NCBI RefSeq assembly: GCF_003952345.1 | Contig: NZ_CP034433.1 | Location: 2,542,001-2,606,000, forward strand | Direction of reading: 5' to 3' | Origin: Iodobacter ciconiae | GTDB taxonomy: Bacteria; Pseudomonadota; Gammaproteobacteria; Burkholderiales; Chitinibacteraceae | Length of the DNA stretch: 64,000 nucleotides | In this document: positions 1 to 8,690 of the stretch, piece by piece | How positions within the stretch are numbered: the stretch's first letter is position 1 | How the letters are laid out: each line of letters begins with the position of its first letter | Program-made: the position numbers and the translations under genes | Notes under the pieces: generated by a model | The model's database searches: none | The model's input: the letters and a program-made list of their open reading frames with translations, nothing else | Told to the model about the DNA's origin: nothing

Positions 1-974
1 CACCAGGGGCAAAAGCCTTCTTCTGGGCCGTTGATGCACATGAGTTTCCCACAGCCACAGGCAGCAAAGGCGGTGAAGTTGCCGCAGTGCGGGCAGCCTG
101 GGGTACCGATTAAATCTGCGCTATTTACTTTTAGATCCATTGCCCGTGGGTCGGACCAGATAAAATAATCTTCTTCCAGCGGATAGCAGCCCGCTATCTC
201 GAAATGGGATACTTGCAGTTTAAAATCTCTGGTTGCCACATCCCGAATGGCCCGGTCATACTTCATCAAATAGGGTTTACGGGTTTTCTGGCAGCGCCCC
301 ACCAAAGTGATGCAGGCTTCATCAGCCTGTTTGGAAGGAGGATTTTTGAAAATACGCATCAGGCTGGCGTCAATATTAGCCAGAGATTGCGCATCGCTTT
401 CCCCGACGCTTTTGCTTTGCGCCACCACGGAAGCCGTTACCCAGTTAATAAACTTTTTGAAATCACCTTCCTGCGTGTCTTCAAACATCATGGCATTGTC
501 GGTTAACCTGCCCAGTGTTTCAAAATCGACCGACTGGCCCAGCCCCACCGCAATCAGCGTGGCCTTTTTGGCGTATTTGGCATTCCAGCGATCAATAGCT
601 GCGTTAGGATTATCGGTTGGGCGGCCATCGGTAAAAAGATAAACAATCGGCTTCCAATCACCTTTGCGATCAGGCGTAGTTTTAACCACACTGCTATCTA
701 ACTCGGCCATGAGCGCTTCTAATGCCACGCCCAGGCTGGTTCCTCCGCCAAGTGGCAATTTAGGCGGGTAAAAAGAAACCAGCTCAACCAGGGGAGCAAT
801 AGTTTTAGCCACACCCGCAAAGGCAATCACCGAGATATAAACGGTTTCCAGGGCATGAGGGTCTGTTCTGAGTGCACGGACAATAGCTTGCAGACCGTCT
901 TCCATTTTCTGCAGGCTGTCGCCCACCATTGATTCGGAACAATCCAAAACAAAAAATACCGGTAATCTGCGCAT
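1..974 (-). CDS. TerY-like VWA protein with C-terminal zinc ribbon (3' end beyond window)
   Basis: The frame opens at ATG 974 (MRRLPVFFVLDCSESM) and stays open to the left edge, about 324 codons, so the C-terminus is missing. Residues 1 to about 200 form a von Willebrand factor A domain with a MIDAS-type DCSES motif, the SVIAF strand and FTDGRPTD. The last visible part is cysteine-rich (GCPHCG, then CGCGK, then FCPW), which fits the TerY C-terminal metal-binding domain. It is the fourth gene of a minus-strand ter-type cluster and a paralogue of the VWA gene just upstream. Known for the family: TerY proteins accompany TerD-type calcium-binding proteins in tellurite/phage/stress clusters; the exact function is not settled. 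The family assignment is firm; the role is inferred. Confidence 0.88.
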   Translation of the reverse strand, partial: MRRLPVFFVLDCSESMVGDSLQKMEDGLQAIVRALRTDPHALETVYISVIAFAGVAKTIAPLVELVSFYPPKLPLGGGTSLGVALEALMAELDSSVVKTTPDRKGDWKPIVYLFTDGRPTDNPNAAIDRWNAKYAKKATLIAVGLGQSVDFETLGRLTDNAMMFEDTQEGDFKKFINWVTASVVAQSKSVGESDAQSLANIDASLMRIFKNPPSKQADEACITLVGRCQKTRKPYLMKYDRAIRDVATRDFKLQVSHFEIAGCYPLEEDYFIWSDPRAMDLKVNSADLIGTPGCPHCGNFTAFAACGCGKLMCINGPEEGFCPW

Positions 975-1034
975 GGTTTTGCTCTTTTAATTAAATGTAT
1001 CGCTTAAATAGCTACGCGTTGACTAACGCCTGCC

Positions 1035-1673
1035 CTACAGAACAAGATGAATTTCTGCGGGGGGTGGCGGTAAAGCCACATCATTGGCAACACCGGCGCT
1101 GTTGCTGCCCATGGCAACGCTGGCAGAGACCCATTTAAAAAAGCCAGTAAACGCCGAGGCATCCAGAGTATCCAGCGTCACCACACGATCTGTAAGCTCC
1201 AACAGATATTCCTGCTTGGCTTTGGGGCCTGCGGCACAGGCAATGATGGCCCCGAACTGACACTGTTTAATCGCAGGAATCGCTTGCCTGAAGGCATGCA
1301 GATCAGAGGGGCTGCCATCGGTCATTAAAAACATCAGCGGGCGCCAGTCGCCTTTTTCATCTTCGCTGCTTTTTTGCACATCGCGCTCAAGGCACTCAAG
1401 CAGCAGCTCTAAAGCAGCGCCCATAAAGGTAGCTCCGGCGCTGGGGGAGCTCACTTCCTGCAACTGCACATCGGCCAGAGGCGTTAATGGCAGATATTCA
1501 CGTGCTTCCAAATCGAAAGTAATAATCGACAGAGCCACACTTTCCAGAGCGTAAGGATCTTGTCTTAAAGCGCTAAGCATGGCCTGCAAGCCCACATTCA
1601 CCGAGTGAATAGGCTCGCCACGCATGGAACCGGATGTATCAAGAAGAATATAAACAGGAAGACGTCGGCTCAT
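1035..1673 (-). CDS. terY: TerY-type VWA domain protein
   Basis: A 212-residue protein that is almost entirely one VWA domain: MIDAS DTSGSM at residues 13-18, SIITFD near 50, a conserved Thr in the ATFMGAAL stretch and FLMTDGSPSD near 115. There is no signal peptide and no zinc ribbon, unlike the longer paralogue that follows 60 bp downstream. Intact MIDAS residues predict divalent-metal-dependent protein binding. It lies 123 bp after the TerD-family gene on the same strand, so probably in the same operon. The TerY assignment rests on the VWA sequence and the neighbouring TerD proteins. Confidence 0.88.
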   Translation of the reverse strand: MSRRLPVYILLDTSGSMRGEPIHSVNVGLQAMLSALRQDPYALESVALSIITFDLEAREYLPLTPLADVQLQEVSSPSAGATFMGAALELLLECLERDVQKSSEDEKGDWRPLMFLMTDGSPSDLHAFRQAIPAIKQCQFGAIIACAAGPKAKQEYLLELTDRVVTLDTLDASAFTGFFKWVSASVAMGSNSAGVANDVALPPPPAEIHLVL

Positions 1674-1796
1674 GATGCTCTCTATAAGGGGCGCTCATTA
1701 ACAGATCACCCACATATTTTCATTTATGCCGGGGCCACGTTTAAACATCAGGCTCCCGGCCGCACAAAAAATACGATCCACTCAATGAATACAGAT

Positions 1797-2438
1797 TCAA
1801 CTGTACTGTTTTAACCACTCAACAAATGAATCTGATTGCGATGGTGCACCAATTGCGTTGAATTTCCAGCCGCCAGCCTCACGAATTAATTCGGCAAACA
1901 GCAAGGAGCGGCAATTTTCATACTGAGCACCACCAGATAAATCAAAGCGCACCATTTCCCGGCCTTTACCATCTTCAGCCCGGATAAAGGCATTTTGCAC
2001 CTTGCCAAAGCTCTGACCATTTTCAGCTGCATTATAAATTTGCACCACAAACACTACTTTTGCATATTGTTCTGGCAAATCATTCAGTCTGACGATCACC
2101 TGCTCATCGTCCCCGTCGCCTGCACCGGTACGGTTATCACCTGTCATCCAGATCTGGCCGCAATGGTGGCGCATCGAATTAAAAAAGATAATATCGCCCC
2201 CCACCAGGGTAGAGCGCCCACCTTCGGTTCGGCCAAAATTCTGCACCTTGCCATCAGCACCACAAAGAAATGCGATCACATCCAGATCGTATTCTTCCTC
2301 TTTTTTACCAAACAGGCCGCCCAAAAAGCCTTTCTTTTCTTCACGAATATCCCAACCCAGGCCAATGGTTACCATAGAGAGGTCATGCTCATTTTTTTTG
2401 AGACTGATACCTTGGCCTTTTTTAAGAGACAGAGCCAT
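1797..2438 (-). CDS. TerD-family protein, TerZ-like
   Basis: A 213-residue TerD-fold protein. It starts with the family's MALSLKKGQGISLKK, has GLGWD near residue 27, and carries the acidic calcium-binding signature TGDNRTGAGDGDDE in the middle. A Gly/Lys-rich insertion (KKGFLGGLFGKKEEE) after GLGWD is characteristic of TerZ/TerX rather than TerD/TerE. Known for the family: cytoplasmic beta-sandwich proteins binding two Ca2+ ions, linked to tellurite, colicin and phage tolerance. It sits between a TerD/TerE gene and two VWA genes on the same strand. The family is certain; the TerZ subgroup is inferred from the insertion. Confidence 0.92.
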   Translation of the reverse strand: MALSLKKGQGISLKKNEHDLSMVTIGLGWDIREEKKGFLGGLFGKKEEEYDLDVIAFLCGADGKVQNFGRTEGGRSTLVGGDIIFFNSMRHHCGQIWMTGDNRTGAGDGDDEQVIVRLNDLPEQYAKVVFVVQIYNAAENGQSFGKVQNAFIRAEDGKGREMVRFDLSGGAQYENCRSLLFAELIREAGGWKFNAIGAPSQSDSFVEWLKQYS

Positions 2439-2546
2439 ATAAATTCCTTACAAAGTGCAGTGAATAGGCAGAAGCCACCAGCCGAAAGCGCGGCCGGGCC
2501 TCTGCCGGTTTTATGAGTGATCCCCTGCAAGCCAAGCCATTAGCAT

Positions 2547-3125
2547 TTAGCTTGCCGAAATACCAAACTGCGCGCACAGAGGGGCAAGGCCACCCGCAAA
2601 GCCCTGACCTACCGCTTTGAATTTCCACTCGGCATTATGGCGGTACACTTCACCAAAAATCATAGCGGTTTCGGTGCTGTAATCTTCTGACAAATCAAAG
2701 CGTACGATTTCAACATTATTATCAAGATTCACCACACGCATAAACGCGTCTTTCACCTGACCAAAATTTTGCTTACGTACATCAGCATCATGAATCGTGA
2801 CGCACACAGCCACTCGCGTGATTTCTGCGGGTACCTTTTCTAAATTAATTTTCAAAGCTTCATCATCACCATCGCCCTCACCCGTACGATTGTCGCCGGT
2901 GTGCTCAACAGAGCCGCAGCTTGATTTCAACTGATTGTAAAAAATGAAATCCGCATCACCACGCACTTTGCCAGTTTCGGTTAGCAAAAATGCTGTTGCA
3001 TCCAGATCGAAAGCCATGCCATCGGTAGAGCGAACATCCCACCCCAGACCCAGCAAAATTGATTTAAGACCCGGCTCCGTTTTAGATAAAGAAACATTAC
3101 CGCCTTTATTTAATGAAATAGCCAT
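2547..3125 (-). CDS. terD: TerD-family tellurium resistance protein (TerD/TerE type)
   Basis: A 192-residue protein with the full TerD/TerE pattern: [15 protein letters not shown] at the N-terminus, GLGWD, FDLDA, the Ca2+-binding stretch [21 protein letters not shown], and the C-terminal [14 protein letters not shown]. Length matches TerD/TerE (about 191-192). It is the first gene of the minus-strand ter cluster, so the promoter should lie in the roughly 260 bp up to position 3385. TerD and TerE are hard to separate by eye, so the symbol is approximate. Confidence 0.93.
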   Translation of the reverse strand: MAISLNKGGNVSLSKTEPGLKSILLGLGWDVRSTDGMAFDLDATAFLLTETGKVRGDADFIFYNQLKSSCGSVEHTGDNRTGEGDGDDEALKINLEKVPAEITRVAVCVTIHDADVRKQNFGQVKDAFMRVVNLDNNVEIVRFDLSEDYSTETAMIFGEVYRHNAEWKFKAVGQGFAGGLAPLCAQFGISAS

Positions 3126-3385
3126 TTTTAATCCTTTCCTAGTTTAAATAAGTCAATTGCTTGAACGCTAAAATCATGGGGTAATACACTTCAGACACTC
3201 AGCTTCCTGTAAGAAAAAGGATAGCTTAAACGCGCTCCATCAGGAAAGGCTAGTCATTTAATGCTGTCAATGACCTGTTAACCCATTAATATTTTTACAA
3301 ATTATTGAATATAGTAAGCAAAGATTATCCGCAATAACAACTCCTTCAAAGTGAATGAAAATACTTACATGGGAAGCTCTTAATA

Positions 3386-4285
3386 TTAATCAGACCGCAA
3401 AACCTGTTCTAACTGATCTAAAAACACCCTTGTTTTAGCAGGCATTAGCCGCCGCTCGGGAAAAACCGCCCAGGCTGGCACGGCAGGCATGCACCACTCA
3501 GGCAAAATACGCACCAGCAGCCCCTGCTGCAAATAAGACTTAGCAAAAGATTCCGTCACCGCCAGCACCCCCATCCCCTGGCAGGCCAGACGCACCAATA
3601 ATTGCGGCGAATTAATACTGAATTTTGCCACCGGCTGAAAATGCTGCGACACTTTGCCGCGCTGCAAAACCCAAGGCATAGCCCCACCCTGGCGGCTTAA
3701 TACAGCCAGTGCATCGTGCGCGGCAAGCTGATCAGGGTGTTCGGGCAGGCCCCGCTGTGCAATATAAAACGGCGAGGCATAAAGGCCCACGCTAAACAGA
3801 GCTAACCGCCTCGCAGACAGATGGGCATCACTGGGCAGCTCGCCGATTCTGATCGCCAGATCAAAGTTTTCAGCCAGAATATCCACCCTGCGGGGGGTGA
3901 TATCAATTTCCAGCCGGATCAAGGGATAACGCAAGCTAAAATGACTTAAGAATTGATCCATTTCCCAACCTGTCATATCTCCTGGCAAAGAAATCCGCAG
4001 CAAGCCACTTGGCTCGGCCTGCCTATGCTCAACCAAAGCCACCGCCGCATCTACTTCACTGGCAATTTGGCTCGCATGATCAAGCACATGCTTGCCAAAC
4101 TCGGTCAGCAGCAGTTTGCGCGTACTGCGTATCAAGAGCCGCTCACCCAGAGCGGTTTCCATATTGGCAATCCGCCGTGAGACGGTTGATTTAGGCAGGC
4201 CAATACGTTCTGCCGCACGGCTGAAGCTGCCACACTCAATCACTCTGGCAAACAGCAACAAATCATTTGCTTCGATTTTCATCAT
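3386..4285 (-). CDS. LysR-family transcriptional regulator
   Basis: A 299-residue protein. The N-terminal winged helix-turn-helix (residues about 5-63) contains FSRAAERIGLPKSTVSRRI, typical of LysR regulators, followed by a periplasmic-binding-protein-like effector domain starting near LRISLPGD. It is transcribed divergently from the azoreductase gene at 4394, with 108 bp between starts. That arrangement, with a dyad in the shared region, suggests it controls itself and the azoreductase. Two adjacent Met codons make the start uncertain by one residue. The effector is unknown. Confidence 0.93.
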   Translation of the reverse strand: MMKIEANDLLLFARVIECGSFSRAAERIGLPKSTVSRRIANMETALGERLLIRSTRKLLLTEFGKHVLDHASQIASEVDAAVALVEHRQAEPSGLLRISLPGDMTGWEMDQFLSHFSLRYPLIRLEIDITPRRVDILAENFDLAIRIGELPSDAHLSARRLALFSVGLYASPFYIAQRGLPEHPDQLAAHDALAVLSRQGGAMPWVLQRGKVSQHFQPVAKFSINSPQLLVRLACQGMGVLAVTESFAKSYLQQGLLVRILPEWCMPAVPAWAVFPERRLMPAKTRVFLDQLEQVLRSD

Positions 4286-4296
4286 CTGCTCAATTA

Positions 4297-4310
4297 TTCC
4301 ATCAATGGAA
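4297..4310. promoter_or_regulatory. Candidate LysR operator (dyad TTCCAT-N2-ATGGAA)
   Basis: A perfect 6-bp inverted repeat with a 2-bp spacer, TTCCATCAATGGAA, lies 11 bp upstream of the LysR start and about 84 bp upstream of the azoreductase start. It fits a LysR-type recognition box in a divergent promoter. Binding is inferred from position and symmetry only. Confidence 0.5.
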
Positions 4311-4393
4311 CAATACTATCCATTTTATGCTCTTCTGCCCATTTGTAGAGAGGATTACATTAGCGTCATTCCAACACACAAAGAAAGTCATCA

Positions 4394-4993
4394 ATGAACA
4401 TCTTACAAATTAACTCCAGCGCACGCAGCACCGGTGCTTTTTCTACCCAGCTGGCTAATGTGCTAGCTGAAAAACTACTCGCAAGCCATGCGGGCTCCAC
4501 TCTGGTTTTGCGTGATCTGGCCATCAACCCGCATCCGACACTTGATGAAGCCGCTCTGGTCGCTTTAATGACCGCCACAGAAGCACGCAGCCTGGAGCAG
4601 GCCACCAGCGTTGCCAGGAGCGACACATTGATCGCTGAGCTGCAAGCTGCCGACACTCTCATTATCGCGGCACCAATGTATAACTTTGGCATTACCGCCC
4701 AGCTGAAAAACTGGATCGATGCCATTACCCGTGCTGGCGTCACTTTTAAATACGGTGCAAATGGCCCGGAAGGCCTACTGACAGACAAACAGGCTTACGT
4801 GGTACTCACCCGTGGCGGCGTGCATCGCGATACAGCAAACGACACCATCGCCGATTATATGCGCACCATTTTAAATTTCTTGGGGATAAGCAAAGTGGAA
4901 TTCATCTACGCCGAAGGCCTGAATATGGGCGACGAAATGCAAAGTAAAGGCATCAGCCAGGCCAGAAGCGAAATCGAACTCGCTGTGGCTTAA
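4394..4993 (+). CDS. azoR: FMN-dependent NADH-azoreductase
   Basis: A 199-residue flavodoxin-fold protein. It begins MNILQINSSARSTGAFS, the phosphate-binding loop for FMN, and has the flavin contact motif PMYNFGI near residue 96 followed by LKNWIDAITRAGVTFKY, typical of AzoR/AcpD. Known for the family: two-electron reduction of quinones and azo compounds using NADH, as a cytoplasmic homodimer. It is divergent from a LysR gene, the usual arrangement for inducible AzoR paralogues, and is followed by a MITE-like element rather than a co-transcribed gene. Confidence 0.94.
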   Translation: MNILQINSSARSTGAFSTQLANVLAEKLLASHAGSTLVLRDLAINPHPTLDEAALVALMTATEARSLEQATSVARSDTLIAELQAADTLIIAAPMYNFGITAQLKNWIDAITRAGVTFKYGANGPEGLLTDKQAYVVLTRGGVHRDTANDTIADYMRTILNFLGISKVEFIYAEGLNMGDEMQSKGISQARSEIELAVA

Positions 4994-5010
4994 GGCAAAG
5001 CAGCTCACAA

Positions 5011-5191
5011 AAACCCAAATCTTGAGCCACGGAGAGCACGAAGGACACTGAGTTTCACGGAGAAAACCAGGAAGACTAAAATAGCCAATATATTTGAATG
5101 ATCTATTTCAGTATTTTTATATATTTTTTCTCTATTTTTTTATTTTTAACTCCGTGCTATCTGGGGCCGAAGTGGTTAAAGATTTGAGTTT
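5011..5191. repeat. MITE-like palindromic element (full copy)
   Basis: The ends form imperfect terminal inverted repeats: AAACCCAAATCTTGAGCCAC at 5011-5030 against the complement of GTGGTTAAAGATTTGAGTTT at 5172-5191, 17 of 20 matching. Internally, CACGGAG motifs on the left mirror CTCCGTG on the right. There is no coding capacity. Half copies with the same left end occur at 16779 and 35076. A non-autonomous miniature element is inferred. Confidence 0.65.
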
Positions 5192-5238
5192 AGATTGCAA
5201 TTTTGTTTGCACGGTTAATTGATTAATGGAGATACGCC

Positions 5239-6102
5239 ATGAACACCGAACTTGTAACTCGTCCACGCGCTTTAGAAAGAAAAGTACAGGGCCGCGCCGT
5301 GATGGAAGGCGCAGGGGTCAAAATTAACCGTGCACTGACCCAATCCTTACAGCAAAGACTCAATCCGTTTTTAATGCTCGATGCCTTTAAAAGTGACGAT
5401 CCACAAGACTATCTGGCCGGTTTTCCGGCACATCCTCACCGGGGCTTCGAAACCGTCACCTATATGATCGCTGGCAAAATGCGCCACAAAGACAGCGCGG
5501 GCCACGAAGGCCTCTTAGAAAACGGCGGAGTGCAATGGATGAGTGCCGCCAGCGGCATTATCCACTCCGAAATGCCCGAGCAAGAAAACGGCCGCATGGA
5601 AGGTTTTCAGCTGTGGCTGAACCTGCCCGCCAAAGAAAAAATGAGCGCGCCCTGGTATCAGGATTTTAAAACCATACCCAGCGTAGTAACAAGCGCCGGT
5701 GTGGCCGTACATGTCATTGCGGGCCAAAGCCACGATACAAAGGGTCTGGTTGAAAAAGAGGCTACCCAGGCGCTGTATCTAGATTTGCATCTGCCTGCAG
5801 GCAGCGAGTTTACCCAAGCGATTCCTGCTGGTCACAATACGTTTATCTATGTTTATCGCGGTGATGTAGAAGTAGAAGGCAGCACGGTTAACAGCGAGCA
5901 GCTGGCCATTTTTGCCAACGAAAAAAGCAGCGATGGTATTCGCATCCAAAGCCCGGCCGCCAGCCGCGTGCTGCTGTTCTCAGGCCTGCCACTCGATGAG
6001 CCCATCGTGCAATACGGCCCGTTTGTAATGAACTCGCAAGAAGAAATCTCGCAAGCTGTGGCTGATTTCAGGGCGGGGAAATTAGGACAATTGCAAAGCT
6101 AA
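5239..6102 (+). CDS. Pirin family protein
   Basis: A 287-residue bicupin. The first cupin carries the iron-binding set HPHRGFETVTY (two His) and GIIHSEMP (His, Glu), which defines pirins. Length is typical for bacterial pirins (about 230-290). Known for the family: Fe-dependent, some members with quercetinase activity and others acting as redox regulators; substrate cannot be told here. The start ATG 5239 follows GGAGA at a good distance. It stands alone between a MITE-like element and a strong hairpin. Confidence 0.93.
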   Translation: MNTELVTRPRALERKVQGRAVMEGAGVKINRALTQSLQQRLNPFLMLDAFKSDDPQDYLAGFPAHPHRGFETVTYMIAGKMRHKDSAGHEGLLENGGVQWMSAASGIIHSEMPEQENGRMEGFQLWLNLPAKEKMSAPWYQDFKTIPSVVTSAGVAVHVIAGQSHDTKGLVEKEATQALYLDLHLPAGSEFTQAIPAGHNTFIYVYRGDVEVEGSTVNSEQLAIFANEKSSDGIRIQSPAASRVLLFSGLPLDEPIVQYGPFVMNSQEEISQAVADFRAGKLGQLQS

Positions 6103-6127
6103 TAGTGATTACAGCTCGCAAAGCTAT

Positions 6128-6174
6128 CTTGCCCGACTTAGCCCTGAAGTCAGCTTCAAGGCTAAGTCGGCAAG
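6128..6174 (+). terminator. Strong hairpin after the pirin gene
   Basis: CTTGCCCGACTTAGCCCTGAA pairs with TTCAAGGCTAAGTCGGCAAG across a short loop, an about 20-bp stem with one bulge and one mismatch. No U-tract follows, so it may be a processing or stability hairpin rather than a classical Rho-independent terminator. Confidence 0.5.
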
Positions 6175-6194
6175 CTTAGCTCACCCTCATTGCA

Positions 6195-6511
6195 TCAGCT
6201 TGCATAACCATTTCGCTGCACTGGCAGCTTAGAGGTATATTCGACAAACTCAAACTGAATATCATCCCCAAGCATAAAGTAAGCGCTATCTCGGTAAGCA
6301 TCGCTCCTCCCCGCTTCCACCGCTTGCAAAGCGATATAGGCAAAATCATCGCCGATATGCAGCCAGTCGATCTCCGCCCAAACCAATCCATTTTTCCTTG
6401 TCTGCGGATCTGCCAGCCTGGGATGGCGGCTTGAATAAAATACACAGCTCTGCCCAGATTGCTCACCGTGGTATTTGCATGCTCCAGATACGCTTGTTCC
6501 ATGATGGCCAC
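6195..6511 (-). pseudogene. Decayed VOC/glyoxalase-family gene (frameshift plus internal deletion)
   Basis: Frame one reads AYLEHANTTVSNLGRAVYFI to KMDWFG, the N-terminal half of a VOC-family protein. The match continues one frame over with EIDWLHIGDDFAYIALQA and ends FEFVEYTSKLPVQRNGYA, the usual family C-terminus. One G appears to be missing near 6390 (GGGCGG before AGATC). Even with the frame restored, roughly 50 residues between IALQA and the FEFVEY strand are absent compared with the usual about 130-150 residue length. Two independent lesions argue for a true pseudogene. The comparison is from memory of the family. Confidence 0.7.
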
Positions 6512-6662
6512 TTCTTAAGATTTAAATGCTATTTCACTATGCAATTTTAATGGGGGATCACGCAAGCCAAGCTGGCGAATCCGCCTGATTTACATTTCAC
6601 CTCAGCACGGCCGACAGCAAAACCCGTTAAAATAGCGGCCTTTCTTTGCACAAAGCGCTTCG

Positions 6663-7469
6663 ATGAACCGCACGGCTTTACTTATTCCACACTTTAATAA
6701 TCCAGAAGGCTTGGCTGCATCGTTGGCATCAGTGGGGGCGCACGAACAGATTGATGCTTTTATTGTGGACGATGGTAGCGACAGGCAGCGCGTCGATGAA
6801 GTGGCCTGTGCAAAGGCCTGGCAGGCGACGGGCAAGTTGTATTTTATTTATTTGCCGCACAATCAGGGCATAGAACATGCGCTTAATACCGGGCTGCAGA
6901 CAATTCTTGAAGCGGGATATGAATATATTGCCCGCTTAGATTGCGATGATTTGTGCGCGCCGGATCGCTTTACCAAGCAAACCGCTTTTTTAGATGACCA
7001 CCCGGATGTGTATTTATTAGGCAGCGCGGTGACATTTTTTGATGCCAGTGGCGATCGCTTTACGATTAATCAGCCACAAACGCACGATGAGATTATGCGG
7101 CAAATGCACGACGACAATGCCTTTACCCATCCCACCGTGATGTTCAGAGCCACCGGTGTTAAAGCGCTGGGGCTTTATCCGACTGACTGTAAAGCCGCAG
7201 AAGACTTTGCCTATTTCTGGCGCTTTGTAGCGCGCTACCAAACGGCCAATCTGGCCGAGGTGCTGACCCGTAGCGAATACAACGACGCAGGCATCTCCAT
7301 GAGCCGCCGCCGCCAGCAACAAGCGATGCGGATCAAGCTGCTATGGCGCTACTTTGATTATTCACCCAGATCATTGCTAAAAATCAGCAAAGCCAGCCTA
7401 TCCTTCGCCCTGCCAGTCAGCTTCACCCGTAAAATAAAACGCCTGCTGGGAATGGAGAAGTGGGATTGA
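6663..7469 (+). CDS. Glycosyltransferase family 2 (first of two paralogues)
   Basis: A 268-residue GT-A fold enzyme: LLIPHFNNPEGL at the N-terminus (nucleotide-sugar binding strand), IVDDGS near residue 33 and the DXD-type motif RLDCDD near 93. HPTVMFR and AAEDFAYFWR follow in the acceptor region. No membrane span or signal peptide, so it acts in the cytoplasm. It is colinear with the gene at 7884, has exactly the same length, and is separated from it by a dispersed repeat. Likely role: adding one sugar to a lipid-linked glycan primed by the WbaP-type enzyme at 10169. Donor and acceptor are unknown. Confidence 0.92.
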   Translation: MNRTALLIPHFNNPEGLAASLASVGAHEQIDAFIVDDGSDRQRVDEVACAKAWQATGKLYFIYLPHNQGIEHALNTGLQTILEAGYEYIARLDCDDLCAPDRFTKQTAFLDDHPDVYLLGSAVTFFDASGDRFTINQPQTHDEIMRQMHDDNAFTHPTVMFRATGVKALGLYPTDCKAAEDFAYFWRFVARYQTANLAEVLTRSEYNDAGISMSRRRQQQAMRIKLLWRYFDYSPRSLLKISKASLSFALPVSFTRKIKRLLGMEKWD

Positions 7470-7545
7470 TAAGAAACAGAACGAATCGATGCACAAAAAG
7501 CAGTTTGCTTTTACATGAGCAAACAACAAGAAAATAAAATAGCCA

Positions 7546-7793
7546 CGCTCTTAGCACGGGGCTTTAGAGTCCCCTTGAAGCACGCCGAACGAGGAATAAT
7601 TAGCTCGGGGTTTCGGCAAAGGGGTAGCGAGGCAGCGAGCGCGCAGCCTTTGTCGCCGAGCTGATTATCCGCAGAGAGGGGCCTTTGTGCTTCGTGGGGT
7701 CGCCTTCTTTTGGTTCTTTTCTTGGCGAAGCAAGAAAAGAACGCCCCTGCGGGGGCACCCGCTCCAAAACCAACGTGCCGAAGGCACTAAAAA
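7546..7793. repeat. Dispersed structured repeat, copy A
   Basis: About 245 bp that match 9871-10110 along their length and 16889-17079 over the first three quarters. Landmarks: CACGGGGCTTTAGAGTCCCC at the left, GGGGTTTCGGC in the middle, GGGGTCGCCTTCTTT, a perfect 12-bp hairpin (GTTCTTTTCTTG, loop GCGAAG) at 7713-7742, CCCCTGCGGGG, and the end hairpin GTGCCGAAGGCAC followed by TAAAAA. No protein-coding signal. It fills most of the 414-bp gap between the two GT2 genes. Confidence 0.85.
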
Positions 7794-7883
7794 GATCTTT
7801 TGTATTTAGCTAGTACCCACGGGTTACCCCAACCCCACACACATTCAAACGCGAAGCTGCACTCGCAAAAAACAGAAGCACAC

Positions 7884-8690
7884 ATGACACGCCTTATTTT
7901 ACTGATACCGCATTTTAATAACCCAGCCGGGCTGATTAAGTCCCTCGCCTCCATCAGCCCGAATGAGCAATGCGATGTGCTGGTGGTAGACGACGGCAGC
8001 ACACGTGCGCCGATTGAACATATGGCAGCCAGAAAGGCATTTAAGGCAGAGGGCGAGCTGCGGTTTTTAAACTTGCCGGTCAATCGTGGCATTGAACATG
8101 CGCTTAATTCTGGCCTGACCTGGATTACTTCCCGAGGCTACGAACTGATTGCCCGCCTGGATTGTGGCGACGAAAACCTGCCCGATCGCCTGGCAAAGCA
8201 AATCGCTTTTTTAGATCAGCACCCAGATGTGATGCTGGTCGGCGGCGCAGCCAGCTTTGTAGATCAGGCAGGTGCCGAGCAATTTGTGCTGCGTCACCCC
8301 AGCGAGCACGCGGCCATTACCCAGACCATGCGTAATAACTCGGCCTTTATTCATCCGGCGGTGATGTTCCGAACAGCCGCTTTAGCGAGCACCGGCCTCT
8401 ATCCGCTGGATACGCCTGCCGCAGAAGACTATGCGCTGTTTAGTGAATTCACCCGCCAGTTTAAAGTGGCCAACCTGCCCGACGTGCTGATTCGCTACGA
8501 ACTGGACCCGGATGGAATTTCGCTAAGTAAACGCCGCCAGCAGCTCAAATCCCGCCTGGCAGTACAAAAGAAATACAGCGATGGCAGCTTCGCCGCCCTG
8601 ATAGGCATGGCTAAAACGCAGCTTTTACTCTTGCTGCCCTACTCTCTGGTGTTTAAGCTCAAATCGATATTAAGAGCAAAAAAAGTATGA
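7884..8690 (+). CDS. Glycosyltransferase family 2 (second paralogue)
   Basis: The frame is open further upstream, but ATG 7884 gives a 268-residue protein aligned end to end with the 6663 paralogue: LLIPHFNNPAGL, VVDDGS, RLDCGD, HPAVMFR, AAEDYALF. The DXD motif is DCGD here against DCDD in the paralogue, so the second metal-binding Asp is a Gly. That may mean a different subfamily or altered activity. The stop overlaps the GT4 start by 4 bp (ATGA at 8687), so the two are translationally coupled. Cytoplasmic, donor unknown. Confidence 0.92.
   Translation: MTRLILLIPHFNNPAGLIKSLASISPNEQCDVLVVDDGSTRAPIEHMAARKAFKAEGELRFLNLPVNRGIEHALNSGLTWITSRGYELIARLDCGDENLPDRLAKQIAFLDQHPDVMLVGGAASFVDQAGAEQFVLRHPSEHAAITQTMRNNSAFIHPAVMFRTAALASTGLYPLDTPAAEDYALFSEFTRQFKVANLPDVLIRYELDPDGISLSKRRQQLKSRLAVQKKYSDGSFAALIGMAKTQLLLLLPYSLVFKLKSILRAKKV

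Noticed and set aside
4366..4788. A 140-codon minus-strand frame opposite azoR
   Set aside because: Serine/Ala-rich antisense translation of azoR, with no family match.
7546..7793. A CRISPR array or ncRNA family such as a riboswitch in the repeat
   Set aside because: There are no short regularly spaced repeats, and the same sequence occurs downstream of unrelated genes; a dispersed repeat fits better.
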